From Desulfatibacillum sp. (GTDB lineage: Bacteria; Desulfobacterota; Desulfobacteria; Desulfobacterales; SpSt-501): a DNA stretch of 64,000 bases. Both the position numbers and the translations under genes were made by a program. Every line of letters begins with the position of its first letter. Positions within the stretch are counted from its first letter, which is position 1. Positions 54,608 to 63,800 of the stretch are shown here, in pieces. The notes beneath the pieces were generated by a model. That model was not told the origin of the DNA. It saw nothing but the letters and a program-made list of their open reading frames with translations, and ran no database searches. Location of the stretch: NCBI GenBank assembly GCA_020725555.1, contig DYEU01000018.1, positions 285,563 through 349,562 of the forward strand, read 5' to 3'.

Positions 54608-55870
54608 CTACCTCCTTTCCAGGATGGTGAAGGTGCTGGTTCCGCCGGTCCCCCCCAGGTTGTGCGCGGCTCCAAAACGCAAGTCGGCCTGGGGGATCTG
54701 TCGGGCACCTGCCTGGCCCCGCAGCTGGGTCCAGACCTCGTAAAGCTGGGAGGTCCCGGTCGCCCCCACCGGATGCCCCTTGCATTTCAGCCCCCCCGAG
54801 GTGTTGATCGGCTTTGGCCCGTCCAGGCGCGTCTGCCCATCGGACACGGCTTTGTAGCCTTCCCCCGGCTTGAAAAACCCCAGATCCTCGATATGGATCA
54901 ACTCGGCGATTGAAAAGCAATCATGCACCTCCGCGAACTGAATGTCGCGAGGGGCCAGTCCCGCCATCGCGTAAGCTTCCTGGGCCGCATGTCGAGTGGC
55001 CTCAAACGTGGTCAGATCGGAGCTTCCATGGAACCCCCGCCCGCTTCCCTGACCGATCCCGATCACGTGGATGGGGTCGTCCGTAAACCGCCGGGCAATC
55101 GGCTCCGCGGCGAGCAGCAGGCAGCTCGCGCCGTCGCTGATGGGGCAGCAGTCGTACAGGTAGAGCGGCCAGGCAACCATCGGGTTGACGCCGGGGTCGC
55201 GCAGGAAATCCTTTTCATCTTTCCAGTCCGGAACCGGCTGGCCGCGTTTGCGCAGGCTCTCCGCCTTGGCCTGCATGGCATCCCGGATGGTGAAAGGAAA
55301 TTGCGCCTTGGGGTTCAGGGGGGCGTTGCGATGGCTCTTGATCGTGATGTCCATCAGATGTTCGCGGCGGGCGCCGTAGCGGTCGAAGTAGGCAGTCGCC
55401 ACCGCCCCGAAGACCCCGGGGAAGGTGAATCCCGCCCGGCTTTCATAGGGTGCTGCCGCCAAGGCCAGACCTTCGGCCACCTCTTCCGTGGTCCGTTTCG
55501 ACATGTCTTCGACGCCGCCGACAATCACCAGATCGTAGAAACCGGAGGCGATGGCGAAGACGCCTTCCCGGAACGCGAGGGCGCTGGAAGCGCAAGCACC
55601 CTCCGTTCGGGTCGCGGCTTTCGGGCAAAGACCGATGACGTCCGCGATCAAGGGCGCCCAGTGGGATTGCCGGGCGAAGTAATCGTTTGAGAAATTCCCG
55701 ATATACAAGGCTTCGACTTCCGCGGGGTCCACCCCCCGATCCACGGAGCCGAGCATTTCGGTGAATGCCTCGGCGAACAGATCCTTGGAGTCCCGGTCCT
55801 TGAACAACCCGAATCGGGTCATCCCGGCGCCGACGATCGTCACCCCCCGTCCCAGCTTTCTTTTGTTCAT
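54608..55870 (-). CDS. SCP-x-type thiolase
   Basis: A 420-residue thiolase of the SCP-x/DUF35-associated group. The nucleophile is Cys93 in EGACASS, the second site is EVHDCFS with its His and the C-terminal GHPVGATG motif is present. It would cleave a 3-oxoacyl-CoA with CoA, or run in reverse. It is next to the DUF35 partner, as is usual. A 103-base gap separates it from the CoA-transferase. Confidence 0.9.
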   Translation of the reverse strand: MNKRKLGRGVTIVGAGMTRFGLFKDRDSKDLFAEAFTEMLGSVDRGVDPAEVEALYIGNFSNDYFARQSHWAPLIADVIGLCPKAATRTEGACASSALAFREGVFAIASGFYDLVIVGGVEDMSKRTTEEVAEGLALAAAPYESRAGFTFPGVFGAVATAYFDRYGARREHLMDITIKSHRNAPLNPKAQFPFTIRDAMQAKAESLRKRGQPVPDWKDEKDFLRDPGVNPMVAWPLYLYDCCPISDGASCLLLAAEPIARRFTDDPIHVIGIGQGSGRGFHGSSDLTTFEATRHAAQEAYAMAGLAPRDIQFAEVHDCFSIAELIHIEDLGFFKPGEGYKAVSDGQTRLDGPKPINTSGGLKCKGHPVGATGTSQLYEVWTQLRGQAGARQIPQADLRFGAAHNLGGTGGTSTFTILERR

Positions 55871-55973
55871 GGTGGCCTCCGGAAGCAGAATCCCAGCGGA
55901 TCGGTGATTTTTACAGCCGCGTCCAGGCGAAAACCGGGCTGCGCTTCAGGGCCCCTGCCGCGTGCGGTCCGCC

Positions 55974-57902
55974 TCATTCGAGGACGTATCGAACCGCCTC
56001 TTCTTCCGTTGCGAAAAGATTCGGCTGCAGCCCTCGGTGTTCGAACTCCTGCGTCAACCGCTCCCGGATTTCGCGGTTGGTGGTGTGTCGGGCCACCTTG
56101 CGGTAATGGGCCTCGATAATGGACTGCCCCATCGACAAGTAGGGCTCCAACAAGGGGTCCCCCACCTTGAAGGCGTCGTAATTGACCACCGCGTTCACCG
56201 GACGGCCGGCGGCCCTGCAAACCTCTCCCACGACATCACGAATGTTCTCGATGTCCTCCAGCGAGTCGATCTCCAGGCCGTTGAAGCTCAGGCGCAAAAG
56301 GTTGCGCGCGGGATCGTAGCGGACGCGCGTTCGCAATTCCTTCAGCAGAAACTCTCGGCGGATCCCCATGACCTTTTCACGAAAAAGCCGGGGATCCATC
56401 GGTTGCGCGTCGCGGATCACAGGGGAAAATTCCATCTGCGCCAGGATATCTCTTTCAATGTCGATGCCCGGCGCGACTTCGATCAACTCGAGAGCCCCGT
56501 CGACCAATCGAAAGACACAGCGCTCGGTGATGTAGAAAACCTCTTGGCCCTGTGCGCCGGCAAAACGCGAACAGAAGGTGATTTGGTCACAGGACTTGAC
56601 GAATTTTTTCACTTGGCCTTCGGCCAAAATCTTCACCCGCCCGTGCTCTACCGCCGTTTTCAGCCCGGCCGTGGTGAACGTCCCCATGAAGAGAACCCGT
56701 TTGGCATTCTGGCTGATGTCGATGAATCCGCCGCACCCGGCTACGCGATTGGCAAACTTGCTGGAGTTCACGTTGCCTTCGGGCGTCACTTGCGCAAAGC
56801 CGAGGCAAGTCACGTCCAGTCCCCCCCCATCATAGAAATCGAACTGGTCGGGCATGCTCACCACGGCCTCGGGGTTGACCGAAGAGCCGAAATCGAGGCC
56901 CCCGAGGGGCATTCCCCCGATGATCCCCGGCTCGACGGTCATCGTGAGGTAGTCGAGGATGTTCTCCTCGTTCGCCACCGCGGAAACCGCCTCCGGATAG
57001 CCGATGCCCAAGTTAATGACATCGTAGGGTTTCAGCTCGAGGTTCGCGCGCCGGGCCATGACCTTGCGTTCGTCCAGCTCGAGCGGCTTGAGGCTCGAGA
57101 GCGGGACCCGGATCTCGCCGCACAGCTCCGGACGATAGGCTGTGCCGAAGGTCTGCATGTGATAGGCGGGCTCGGCCACCACCACATAGTCCACCAGGAT
57201 TCCCGGGACCACGACGGCACGGGGGTTCAGCGTCTCCGCGCTGGCCACCCGCTCGACCTGCGCGATCACCAGTCCGCCCGAATTGCGGGCGGCCATGGCC
57301 ATGGCCAGAGAATCCACGATCAGCGCCTCACGCTCCATGGTCACATTGCCCCGCGTATCCGCCGTGGTTCCGCGGATGAACACGCAGTCGACCGGAAAGG
57401 CCTTCATGAAAAGCCACTCCTCGCCGCCGAGGGTCACCACGTCCACAATTTCTTCCCGGGTCCTGTCGTTGATCTTTCCCCCTTCGATCCGCGGATCGGC
57501 GAATGTCCCCAGCCCGACCTTCGTGAATACGCCCGGCCTGCGGGCGGCCACGGCGCGATAAAAGTTGGTGAGGATTCCCTGGGGAAAATTGTAGGCCTCG
57601 AAATCTCCAGCCAAAGCGAGTTTGCCAATCTGCGGGACCAGCCCGTAATGCCCGGAGATGACCCGCTTGAACATTCCCGGGATGGCGATCCGGTTGATCC
57701 CGCGGGTTCCCGCATCCCCCGGGCCCGAAGAGTGGATCAGGGTCAAATTGCTGGGCGTGCCGGTTTCTCGAAACCGTTTCTCCAGCGCCAAGTAAAGGAA
57801 GTCCGCCGTCCCGCTTCCCACAAACCCCTCTGCACCGAGTACCCAGCCATCGCGAAGCATGCTGACGGCGACATCCGCGGGAACCACCTTGTTGCGTTTC
57901 AT
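55974..57902 (-). CDS. Class I acyl-CoA transferase with C-terminal extension
   Basis: A 642-residue propionate/acetate CoA-transferase-like protein (YdiF type), fused alpha and beta halves. The catalytic Glu is E324 in VEPGIIGGMPLGGLDFG. Typical members are about 520-550 residues; here a further ~110 residues (about 530-642) form a mixed alpha/beta extension with a segment LLRLSFNGLEIDSLEDIENIRDVV. It would activate the imported acid using an acyl-CoA donor. AAGGAGG precedes the ATG at 57902. Confidence 0.88.
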   Translation of the reverse strand: MKRNKVVPADVAVSMLRDGWVLGAEGFVGSGTADFLYLALEKRFRETGTPSNLTLIHSSGPGDAGTRGINRIAIPGMFKRVISGHYGLVPQIGKLALAGDFEAYNFPQGILTNFYRAVAARRPGVFTKVGLGTFADPRIEGGKINDRTREEIVDVVTLGGEEWLFMKAFPVDCVFIRGTTADTRGNVTMEREALIVDSLAMAMAARNSGGLVIAQVERVASAETLNPRAVVVPGILVDYVVVAEPAYHMQTFGTAYRPELCGEIRVPLSSLKPLELDERKVMARRANLELKPYDVINLGIGYPEAVSAVANEENILDYLTMTVEPGIIGGMPLGGLDFGSSVNPEAVVSMPDQFDFYDGGGLDVTCLGFAQVTPEGNVNSSKFANRVAGCGGFIDISQNAKRVLFMGTFTTAGLKTAVEHGRVKILAEGQVKKFVKSCDQITFCSRFAGAQGQEVFYITERCVFRLVDGALELIEVAPGIDIERDILAQMEFSPVIRDAQPMDPRLFREKVMGIRREFLLKELRTRVRYDPARNLLRLSFNGLEIDSLEDIENIRDVVGEVCRAAGRPVNAVVNYDAFKVGDPLLEPYLSMGQSIIEAHYRKVARHTTNREIRERLTQEFEHRGLQPNLFATEEEAVRYVLE

Positions 57903-57982
57903 GAAAGCCTCCTTCGATCGAGAGCGCGCTCCTGCCAGACCTCCTCCTCGGCCAGGCCGCCGTGGATCCCCGGCGAGTCGGC

Positions 57983-58777
57983 TCACTTCGCACGACTGCG
58001 GGCGTAGACCAGTCCCCCGGTCACTTCAATCGTCGTGGCGTTGATGGCGTCGTTTTCAATGCAATGCAGGATGCAAGCGGCGATTTCATGCGGCTCCACC
58101 AGCCGTCCCAAAGGCACGTCCTTGAGGATCGCCGCCAGAGCCTCCTGGTTCATGCCTTGGAGAATCGGGGTGTTGACGTAGCCCGGGGCAATGGCGACCA
58201 CCCGCACATTGCGGATGCGCCGGATCACGAATTCGCCGACCAAAATTTTGGGCATGAGGGCGATGGCCGCTTTGGTGGCGCTGTAATTGATCTGGCCAAC
58301 CTGGCCTTCCTTGTTGATCGACGAAAGCAGGCACAGGATCCCCTCCCACCCGCCGTTGACCATGGCCTCGAGGGCCTCTCGTACCGTGAGAAATGTCCCG
58401 GTTAGGTTGACATCGATCACCCGCTGCCAGTCTTCGAGGCTCATTTTGCGCACCACTTTGCCGGTTTCCCGGTCGGTGGTCACCACCGTTCCATCGCGGA
58501 TGATGCCGGCGGAGGGAATCACGATATTGAGCTTCCCAAACGCCTGGAGGGTCTCCGCCACGAAGCGGGCCTGATCCGCCTCGCGGACCACATCGCCGCA
58601 GACCCCCATGGCGGACCCTCCGGTCTCCCGGATCTCACGGACCACCCGTTCGATTCCCTCGGGGGCGATATCGCAGATGGATACGCGGGCCCCTCGGCGC
58701 GCCAGAGCTTTGGCGCAGATTTCCCCGATGCCGCTGGCTCCCCCCGTAATCAGGGCCACCGAATTTTGGATCTCCAT
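57983..58777 (-). CDS. SDR-family 3-hydroxyacyl dehydrogenase-like protein
   Basis: A 264-residue classical SDR. Cofactor motif TGGASGIG (residues 11-18), catalytic Ser152/153, Tyr165 and Lys169 (YSATK) are intact. With a thiolase and CoA-transferase beside it, oxidation of a 3-hydroxyacyl-CoA to the 3-oxo form is the likely role. An acidic D36 after the first strand (RVSICDIAPE) favours NAD over NADP. Confidence 0.88.
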   Translation of the reverse strand: MEIQNSVALITGGASGIGEICAKALARRGARVSICDIAPEGIERVVREIRETGGSAMGVCGDVVREADQARFVAETLQAFGKLNIVIPSAGIIRDGTVVTTDRETGKVVRKMSLEDWQRVIDVNLTGTFLTVREALEAMVNGGWEGILCLLSSINKEGQVGQINYSATKAAIALMPKILVGEFVIRRIRNVRVVAIAPGYVNTPILQGMNQEALAAILKDVPLGRLVEPHEIAACILHCIENDAINATTIEVTGGLVYARSRAK

Positions 58778-58835
58778 GGAATTCCACCTCCTGTCAGGAC
58801 GGCTTTTCGCCCGCGCGATGTTTCCCCATGACCGG

Positions 58836-60164
58836 CTATTGAATGAGCTCGGCGGGCACGAGGATCATTTCCGGGAACACCATGCAGAGCGTAAGCCCCA
58901 AGGCAATGAGCACGACGAACGGCACGATGCTGCGGTAGATTTGCGCCGTGGTGAGTTCCTTGGCGGCAATGCCTTTCATGAAAAAAAGCGCGTACCCGAA
59001 GGGCGGCGTCAAAAACGAGGATTGAAGGTTGACGGCCAGGCAGACGACGAACCAGAGGGGATCAAAGCCGAGCTGCTTGCAGATGGGCAGAAAAATGGGA
59101 AAAACGATATAGACGATGCCGATCCAGTCGACGAACATCCCCAGAATGAACACGACGACCTGCATCGCGGCAAAGGTTCCCCACTTGCCGAGCCCAAGCC
59201 CGAGGATCACCGAAGAGACGACTCGCCCGCCGCCTGTCCCCATGAAGACTCCTGTGAAGCAGGTCGCCCCGACCAGGATCATCATCACCATGGCGCAGGT
59301 TCTCGCCGTATCCAGCGTGACCTGCGTCAGCATCCGCCAGCTGAACCGGCCGTAGGCAATCGTCATCACCAGGGCGAGCATCGCCCCCACCCCCGAGGCT
59401 TCGGTCGGCGTGGCCACCCCGGTAAAGATCGACCCCAACACACCCGCAATCAGCACCACGGGCGGCACGACCGATACCAGCGTCATGCGGAGCACTCTCG
59501 GTAGCGGAACCTGACTTCTCTCCTCAGGCGACAGGGGCGGCCCCAGGTTGGGCTGAAACCCGCAACGAATCAAAATGTAGGCGCTGTAGAGAAACGAAAG
59601 GATCAGCCCCGGAACGACAGCGCCCACGAAAAGCTTTCCGACCGAAAGTCCGGAGTTGTCCGCCATCACGACCAGCATGATGCTGGGTGGAATCAGGATG
59701 CCGAGCGACCCTCCGGCGCAGATGGTTCCGCAAGCCAGCTCGCGGTCGTAGCCGTATTTGATCATGACCGGCAGCGCCAGAAGCCCCATCGAGACAATGG
59801 AGGCCGCAATCACCCCTGTGCAGGCGGCAAAGACGGTGCAGACGATCACCACGGCCAGCGCGATCCCGCCGCGAATGGGGCCCATGAGGTAACGGAGGGA
59901 GTCGAACAGTTTTTCGGCGACTCCCGAAAAGTTGAGAAGGTTCGCCATCAAAATGAACATGGGGATGGCGACGAGGATAAAATTGTCCATCAGGCCGATG
60001 ATGCGGTTGACAAACAGAAGCAAACTGACCGGCCCCCAGACAAGCGAACCGAAAATGACCGCAAGGCCGCCGAAAACGAAAGCGAGGGGATGGCCGAGGA
60101 ACAGACCGCAGAGAAGCCCTCCAAGCATGAGGGAGGAGACGATTACGGGGTCCAGAGTCAGCAT
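58836..60164 (-). CDS. TRAP transporter large membrane subunit (DctM)
   Basis: A 442-residue multi-pass membrane protein of the DctM family with about twelve segments. The GGSLGILIPPSIMLVVMADNSGLSVGKLF motif is characteristic. It is the channel subunit of a tripartite ATP-independent periplasmic uptake system driven by Na+ or H+. The start MLTLDPVIV was chosen because the longer frame is non-homologous. It overlaps dctQ by seven bases. Confidence 0.95.
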   Translation of the reverse strand: MLTLDPVIVSSLMLGGLLCGLFLGHPLAFVFGGLAVIFGSLVWGPVSLLLFVNRIIGLMDNFILVAIPMFILMANLLNFSGVAEKLFDSLRYLMGPIRGGIALAVVIVCTVFAACTGVIAASIVSMGLLALPVMIKYGYDRELACGTICAGGSLGILIPPSIMLVVMADNSGLSVGKLFVGAVVPGLILSFLYSAYILIRCGFQPNLGPPLSPEERSQVPLPRVLRMTLVSVVPPVVLIAGVLGSIFTGVATPTEASGVGAMLALVMTIAYGRFSWRMLTQVTLDTARTCAMVMMILVGATCFTGVFMGTGGGRVVSSVILGLGLGKWGTFAAMQVVVFILGMFVDWIGIVYIVFPIFLPICKQLGFDPLWFVVCLAVNLQSSFLTPPFGYALFFMKGIAAKELTTAQIYRSIVPFVVLIALGLTLCMVFPEMILVPAELIQ

Positions 60165-60679
60165 GGGTCCTCCCGCTCGCAGGGTTTGCCGACGGCCTGA
60201 ATCGAACGAATGAACTCGGCAACGCCCTGCAGAAACAACAACAAGGCTGCCGCTGGAATCGCGGACTTCATGAGCGGAAAAATCAGCGGCAGCCCAATCG
60301 AGGTTCGCTCCTGCATGCTCCAGGAGGAGGCCGCGGCGCTCCAGCCCACCCAAAACAGCACGCCCAGAAAGGGAAAGAAGAAAATCAGGTAGGTAAGAAC
60401 GCGCAGCCCCCCCTGAAGGCGGGGGGAGAGTCGGTTGGAGAAGATATCCACGGAAACGTGGCTCTTGTGCAGCAGTGCGTAGCCCCCCAGGAGCATGAAG
60501 TGCAGGCTGTAGAATAGATCGATGACGTCATAGCTCCACTTGTGGGGAAGGTTCAGCAGGCGGCGGCTCACCACTTCAAACACACAGAGGATCATGACCA
60601 CCCAGATCAGCCACGCCGCAGTTTTCCCCGTCCAGGCATTCACCGCATCCAACCGATGGCTTATGCGCTGCCACGCCAT
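60158..60679 (-). CDS. TRAP transporter small membrane subunit (DctQ)
   Basis: A 173-residue membrane protein with four segments, typical of DctQ. The motif HVSVDIFSNRLSP, in the loop between segments, is a family hallmark. It links the periplasmic binding protein to the DctM channel. It overlaps dctM by seven bases. Confidence 0.92.
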   Translation of the reverse strand: MAWQRISHRLDAVNAWTGKTAAWLIWVVMILCVFEVVSRRLLNLPHKWSYDVIDLFYSLHFMLLGGYALLHKSHVSVDIFSNRLSPRLQGGLRVLTYLIFFFPFLGVLFWVGWSAAASSWSMQERTSIGLPLIFPLMKSAIPAAALLLFLQGVAEFIRSIQAVGKPCEREDPC

Positions 60680-60724
60680 GTCGTTGCCTCCCTGCGTGCT
60701 GCTTTGAGCGTCGTGGAGACCCTC

Positions 60725-61828
60725 TTATTTGATCTCCGGGTACTTTTTCAGGCTGCTGCCGGCAGCAAAGCGCCCTTCCACATTGCGCATCTTGTCGAAT
60801 TTTTTCAGATACTCGACCATCGACTTGGCGATCTTGGCATAATCGGGGTTGCGCGCCGATTCCCTCTCCATGAACTCCATGCAAAGGCTTTCGATTTTGT
60901 CCTGGGCCTCTTGATCGAGACGGCTTTCCTGGATTCCGGCCTTGCTGAAATTTTCCAGCGCCGCCGCGGCGTCCCAGTTCGCCTTGGAATAGGACCAAGC
61001 CATGTTGGCCTTGGCCGCCGCCTCCACGATGGCCTTGAGGTCTTCGGGAAGCTTGTTCCAGGAATCCATGTGAATCATCAGGTCCGAGACCGTCCCGACT
61101 TGATGCCACCCTGCCGGGGTGACCCAATATTTCGTGATTTCCTGGAGCTTCATATTCCAGTCACACGAAGGCACCCCGTATTCTGCGCCGTCGATGGTGC
61201 CCAGCTTGAGGGCCATGTAGACTTCCCCGCCCGGCACGCGCACCGGGTTGGCACCGAGTTGTTCGAGCACCCAGATGGTCTGGAGGACCCCCGTGCGCAG
61301 TTTCAATCCTTTAAAGTCAGCCAGTTTGTGGATGGGCTTGGTGGTGCGGAACCCCGACTCGGGTCCGGTCACGGCCATCGGGAAAAACTTGAGGTTGTAT
61401 TTCGCATACAACTCCTGTCCCAGGGCGAGTCCTCCGCCCTCATAAAGCCAGGTCATCCAGTCGGCGGCAGTCATCATAAAGCCCATGGAGCAGAAAAGAT
61501 CGAACGCCGTGTTCTTGGTGGTCCAGTAGGTTGACCAGGAGGAAGCCATCTGCACGACACCGTTACGGCAAGCATCGAAAATTTCAAAAGCGGGCATCAG
61601 CTCGCCGGCAGGGAACACCGTGATGTTTAGCCGGCCACCGCTCATTTCGCGGATCATTTTCGCCAAATTGAGGTCGGCTTCATGGTACGGGGTCAAGGCC
61701 GGGGTGCGGCCGGTCGCCATGCGCCACTCGAATTTCTGCTGGGCCGAGGCGCCCGAGCAAACCGCCAGCACGACACAAAGGAACGCCGCCTGCACCCAAA
61801 CCAAACGCCGCAGATTCCTTCTGTTCAT
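60725..61828 (-). CDS. TRAP transporter substrate-binding protein (DctP)
   Basis: A 367-residue periplasmic solute-binding protein with a Sec signal peptide (about residues 1-29, cut after ASA). The TGPESGFRTTKPIHKLADFKGLKLRTG region and the GAEYGVPS segment are typical of DctP. It includes the conserved Arg (in LRTG) that binds a carboxylate. It sets the specificity for an organic acid. GGAGG precedes the ATG; the next feature upstream is a sigma-54 promoter. Confidence 0.93.
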   Translation of the reverse strand: MNRRNLRRLVWVQAAFLCVVLAVCSGASAQQKFEWRMATGRTPALTPYHEADLNLAKMIREMSGGRLNITVFPAGELMPAFEIFDACRNGVVQMASSWSTYWTTKNTAFDLFCSMGFMMTAADWMTWLYEGGGLALGQELYAKYNLKFFPMAVTGPESGFRTTKPIHKLADFKGLKLRTGVLQTIWVLEQLGANPVRVPGGEVYMALKLGTIDGAEYGVPSCDWNMKLQEITKYWVTPAGWHQVGTVSDLMIHMDSWNKLPEDLKAIVEAAAKANMAWSYSKANWDAAAALENFSKAGIQESRLDQEAQDKIESLCMEFMERESARNPDYAKIAKSMVEYLKKFDKMRNVEGRFAAGSSLKKYPEIK

Positions 61829-61987
61829 CGCTTTGCCTCCTTTCTTTGTAGGATGCCGGATGGGTCTTTCAAAATCAGCAAGGGCCGCATTCATCAACGC
61901 CCGATGCAAAGAAGACGGGACACGATTCCACACCCCACACGCTCGAGTCGTGATCTGGCTCCTGTCATTTTTCCTGCCCGCTTTTTT

Positions 61988-62003
61988 TGCGAAATCCATA
62001 CCA
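61988..62003 (-). promoter_or_regulatory. Sigma-54 (-24/-12) promoter of the island operon
   Basis: On the minus strand TGGTATGGATTTCGCA matches the sigma-54 consensus with invariant GG and GC spaced by ten bases. It lies 160 bases upstream of dctP, in the 342-base gap between dctP and the divergent sigma-54 activator gene. No sigma-70 promoter of similar quality was seen there. A GACATGTC palindrome (62136-62143) about 130 bases further upstream is a possible activator site. Confidence 0.6.
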
Positions 62004-62170
62004 TTTCACCGGAAAAGACCGCCTCTTCCCGGCGAGGAATTTTTTGATGTGTTTCTAAAAGGTTGTTTTGATAAAAAGGTTTTGCTTGACTCTCCGGGAT
62101 ATCGACGATAGACGGCTTCGGAGTCGTAAAAAGTAGACATGTCCTATTCAACTACAGTGGACGGCTGCCA

Positions 62171-63595
62171 TTGAAGAGTCACCGGCGACTTCCCCCCCCG
62201 GGAAGGTTATCCCCAATCGGGCGCACGGATTTTTTCCGCAATGTGGTCGATCACCTGCAAATCGGAGTCATCATCACCGACCAGGACGGCTACATCGTTT
62301 ATGTGAACGAGACCTATGCCCGTTTCCTGGATATCGACCCTCAAAAAGCGGTCGGCCAGCATGCCACCCACGTCGTCGCCAACACCCGATTGCACATCGT
62401 TGCCCGAACGGGACAGATGGAAATCAATCATCCGCATCAATTCAAGGAACACGGGTTTCTCGTCCATCGCGTCCCCATCAAGGAAAAGGATCAAGTGATC
62501 GCGGTGGTCGGGCTGGTCCTGTTCGACAGTGCCAGCACCGCCAGCCGACTTGCGGAAAAAGTCTCCTTTCTCGAGTCGAAAGTTCACCTTTACGAAAAAG
62601 AGCTTCTATCCCTGCGATCGACGCGATACACGATGGACAGCATCGTGGGCGTCAGCGAGAAGATGCAGTCCCTGAAGCGTCAAGCCGGCAGGGCCGCATC
62701 CAGCAGCCTTCCGGTGGTGATTGTGGGCGAGTCGGGCACGGGCAAGGAGCTCTTCGCCCAGGCCATCCACAATGCGAGCCCGCGGCGGTTTTATCCTTTC
62801 GTGCGGCTCAACTGCGCCGCCATTCCCAAGGAGCTCTTCGAATCGGAGCTGTTCGGTTATGAGAAGGGTGCCTTTACCGGCGCCAGCCCCGGCGGCAAGC
62901 CTGGAAAAATCGAGCTTGCCCATCACGGGTCTTTGTTTTTGGACGAGATCGGGGACCTTCCTCTGGAAATGCAACCGAAGTTGCTGAGAGTGATCGAGGA
63001 AAAGGATTTTGAACGTGTGGGCGGGACCAGCCTGCTCAAATCGGATTTCCGGCTGCTTGCGGCGACCAATCACAACCTGGAGCGCATGCTGGACGAAAAC
63101 CGTTTTCGCATGGACCTGTTTTACCGGCTGAACGTCATTGCGCTGCAGATTCCGCCCCTGCGTGAACGCCCCGAAGACATTTTGCCGATCTCACGACACT
63201 TGCTTTTGCAGATCGCCCAAGACTGCGGTTTCGCGGAAGTCACTCTGGATCGCCGCGCGCAGGAGGCCCTCCTCGACTACGACTGGCCCGGGAATGTCCG
63301 GGAGCTTTCCAATGTTCTGGAGCGGGCCGTGCATTACGCCGAACGGGACTCGATCCAGATCTCGGATCTGCCTCGCTATCTCTTCAAAAAAGCCGGTGTG
63401 GTCCGTTCCGCCGCCCCAAGACCCCTGAAACAGATCCAACACTGCGCGGAAAAGGAGGCGATTTTACGCTCCCTGCAGGAAACCGGCTACAACAAGGCAC
63501 GCGCGGCGAAAGCCTTGGGAATCCACCGGTCGCTCCTCTACCGGAAAATCAAGCAATACGGGATTTCTCCCCACCATCCCGACCTCAAGACATGA
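62171..63595 (+). CDS. PAS-AAA+-Fis sigma-54 activator
   Basis: A 474-residue enhancer-binding protein. A PAS domain (about 22-120), the sensor, is followed by a short coil and an AAA+ domain. Walker A GESGTGKE is at 186-193, the sigma-54 contact GAFTGA at 233-238, then Walker B SLFLDEIGDL. The C-terminal Fis-type helix-turn-helix (about 440-466) binds DNA. There is no receiver domain, so a small ligand on the PAS domain is the likely signal. Start uncertain: a TTG with no clear ribosome binding site. It is divergent from the TRAP operon it probably activates. Confidence 0.92.
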   Translation: MKSHRRLPPPGRLSPIGRTDFFRNVVDHLQIGVIITDQDGYIVYVNETYARFLDIDPQKAVGQHATHVVANTRLHIVARTGQMEINHPHQFKEHGFLVHRVPIKEKDQVIAVVGLVLFDSASTASRLAEKVSFLESKVHLYEKELLSLRSTRYTMDSIVGVSEKMQSLKRQAGRAASSSLPVVIVGESGTGKELFAQAIHNASPRRFYPFVRLNCAAIPKELFESELFGYEKGAFTGASPGGKPGKIELAHHGSLFLDEIGDLPLEMQPKLLRVIEEKDFERVGGTSLLKSDFRLLAATNHNLERMLDENRFRMDLFYRLNVIALQIPPLRERPEDILPISRHLLLQIAQDCGFAEVTLDRRAQEALLDYDWPGNVRELSNVLERAVHYAERDSIQISDLPRYLFKKAGVVRSAAPRPLKQIQHCAEKEAILRSLQETGYNKARAAKALGIHRSLLYRKIKQYGISPHHPDLKT

Positions 63596-63644
63596 CAGAG
63601 CGTTCCCCAGGGCACGATCGTGGGACCGACGAGCCGCGTGACTT

Positions 63645-63673
63645 CGGGATCTAGGAAAGCTCCCGCTCTTTTT
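63645..63673 (+). terminator. Intrinsic terminator after the activator gene
   Basis: CGGGA (63645-63649) pairs with TCCCG (63661-63665), with inner CT/AG pairs, then CTCTTTTT. It lies 50 bases after the stop. The rest of 63596-63800 holds no recognisable gene. Confidence 0.6.
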
Positions 63674-63800
63674 CGTCCTGGCGGGCGTGGGGGAGAAAGC
63701 ATCCTGTAGGGCGAAATCCACAGCCTTCGCCGGAACAAGACGCAGGCGCGCGGCACACGTGACACAACACCCGGATGTCGTTTTGAACTCTTCGAGGGGG

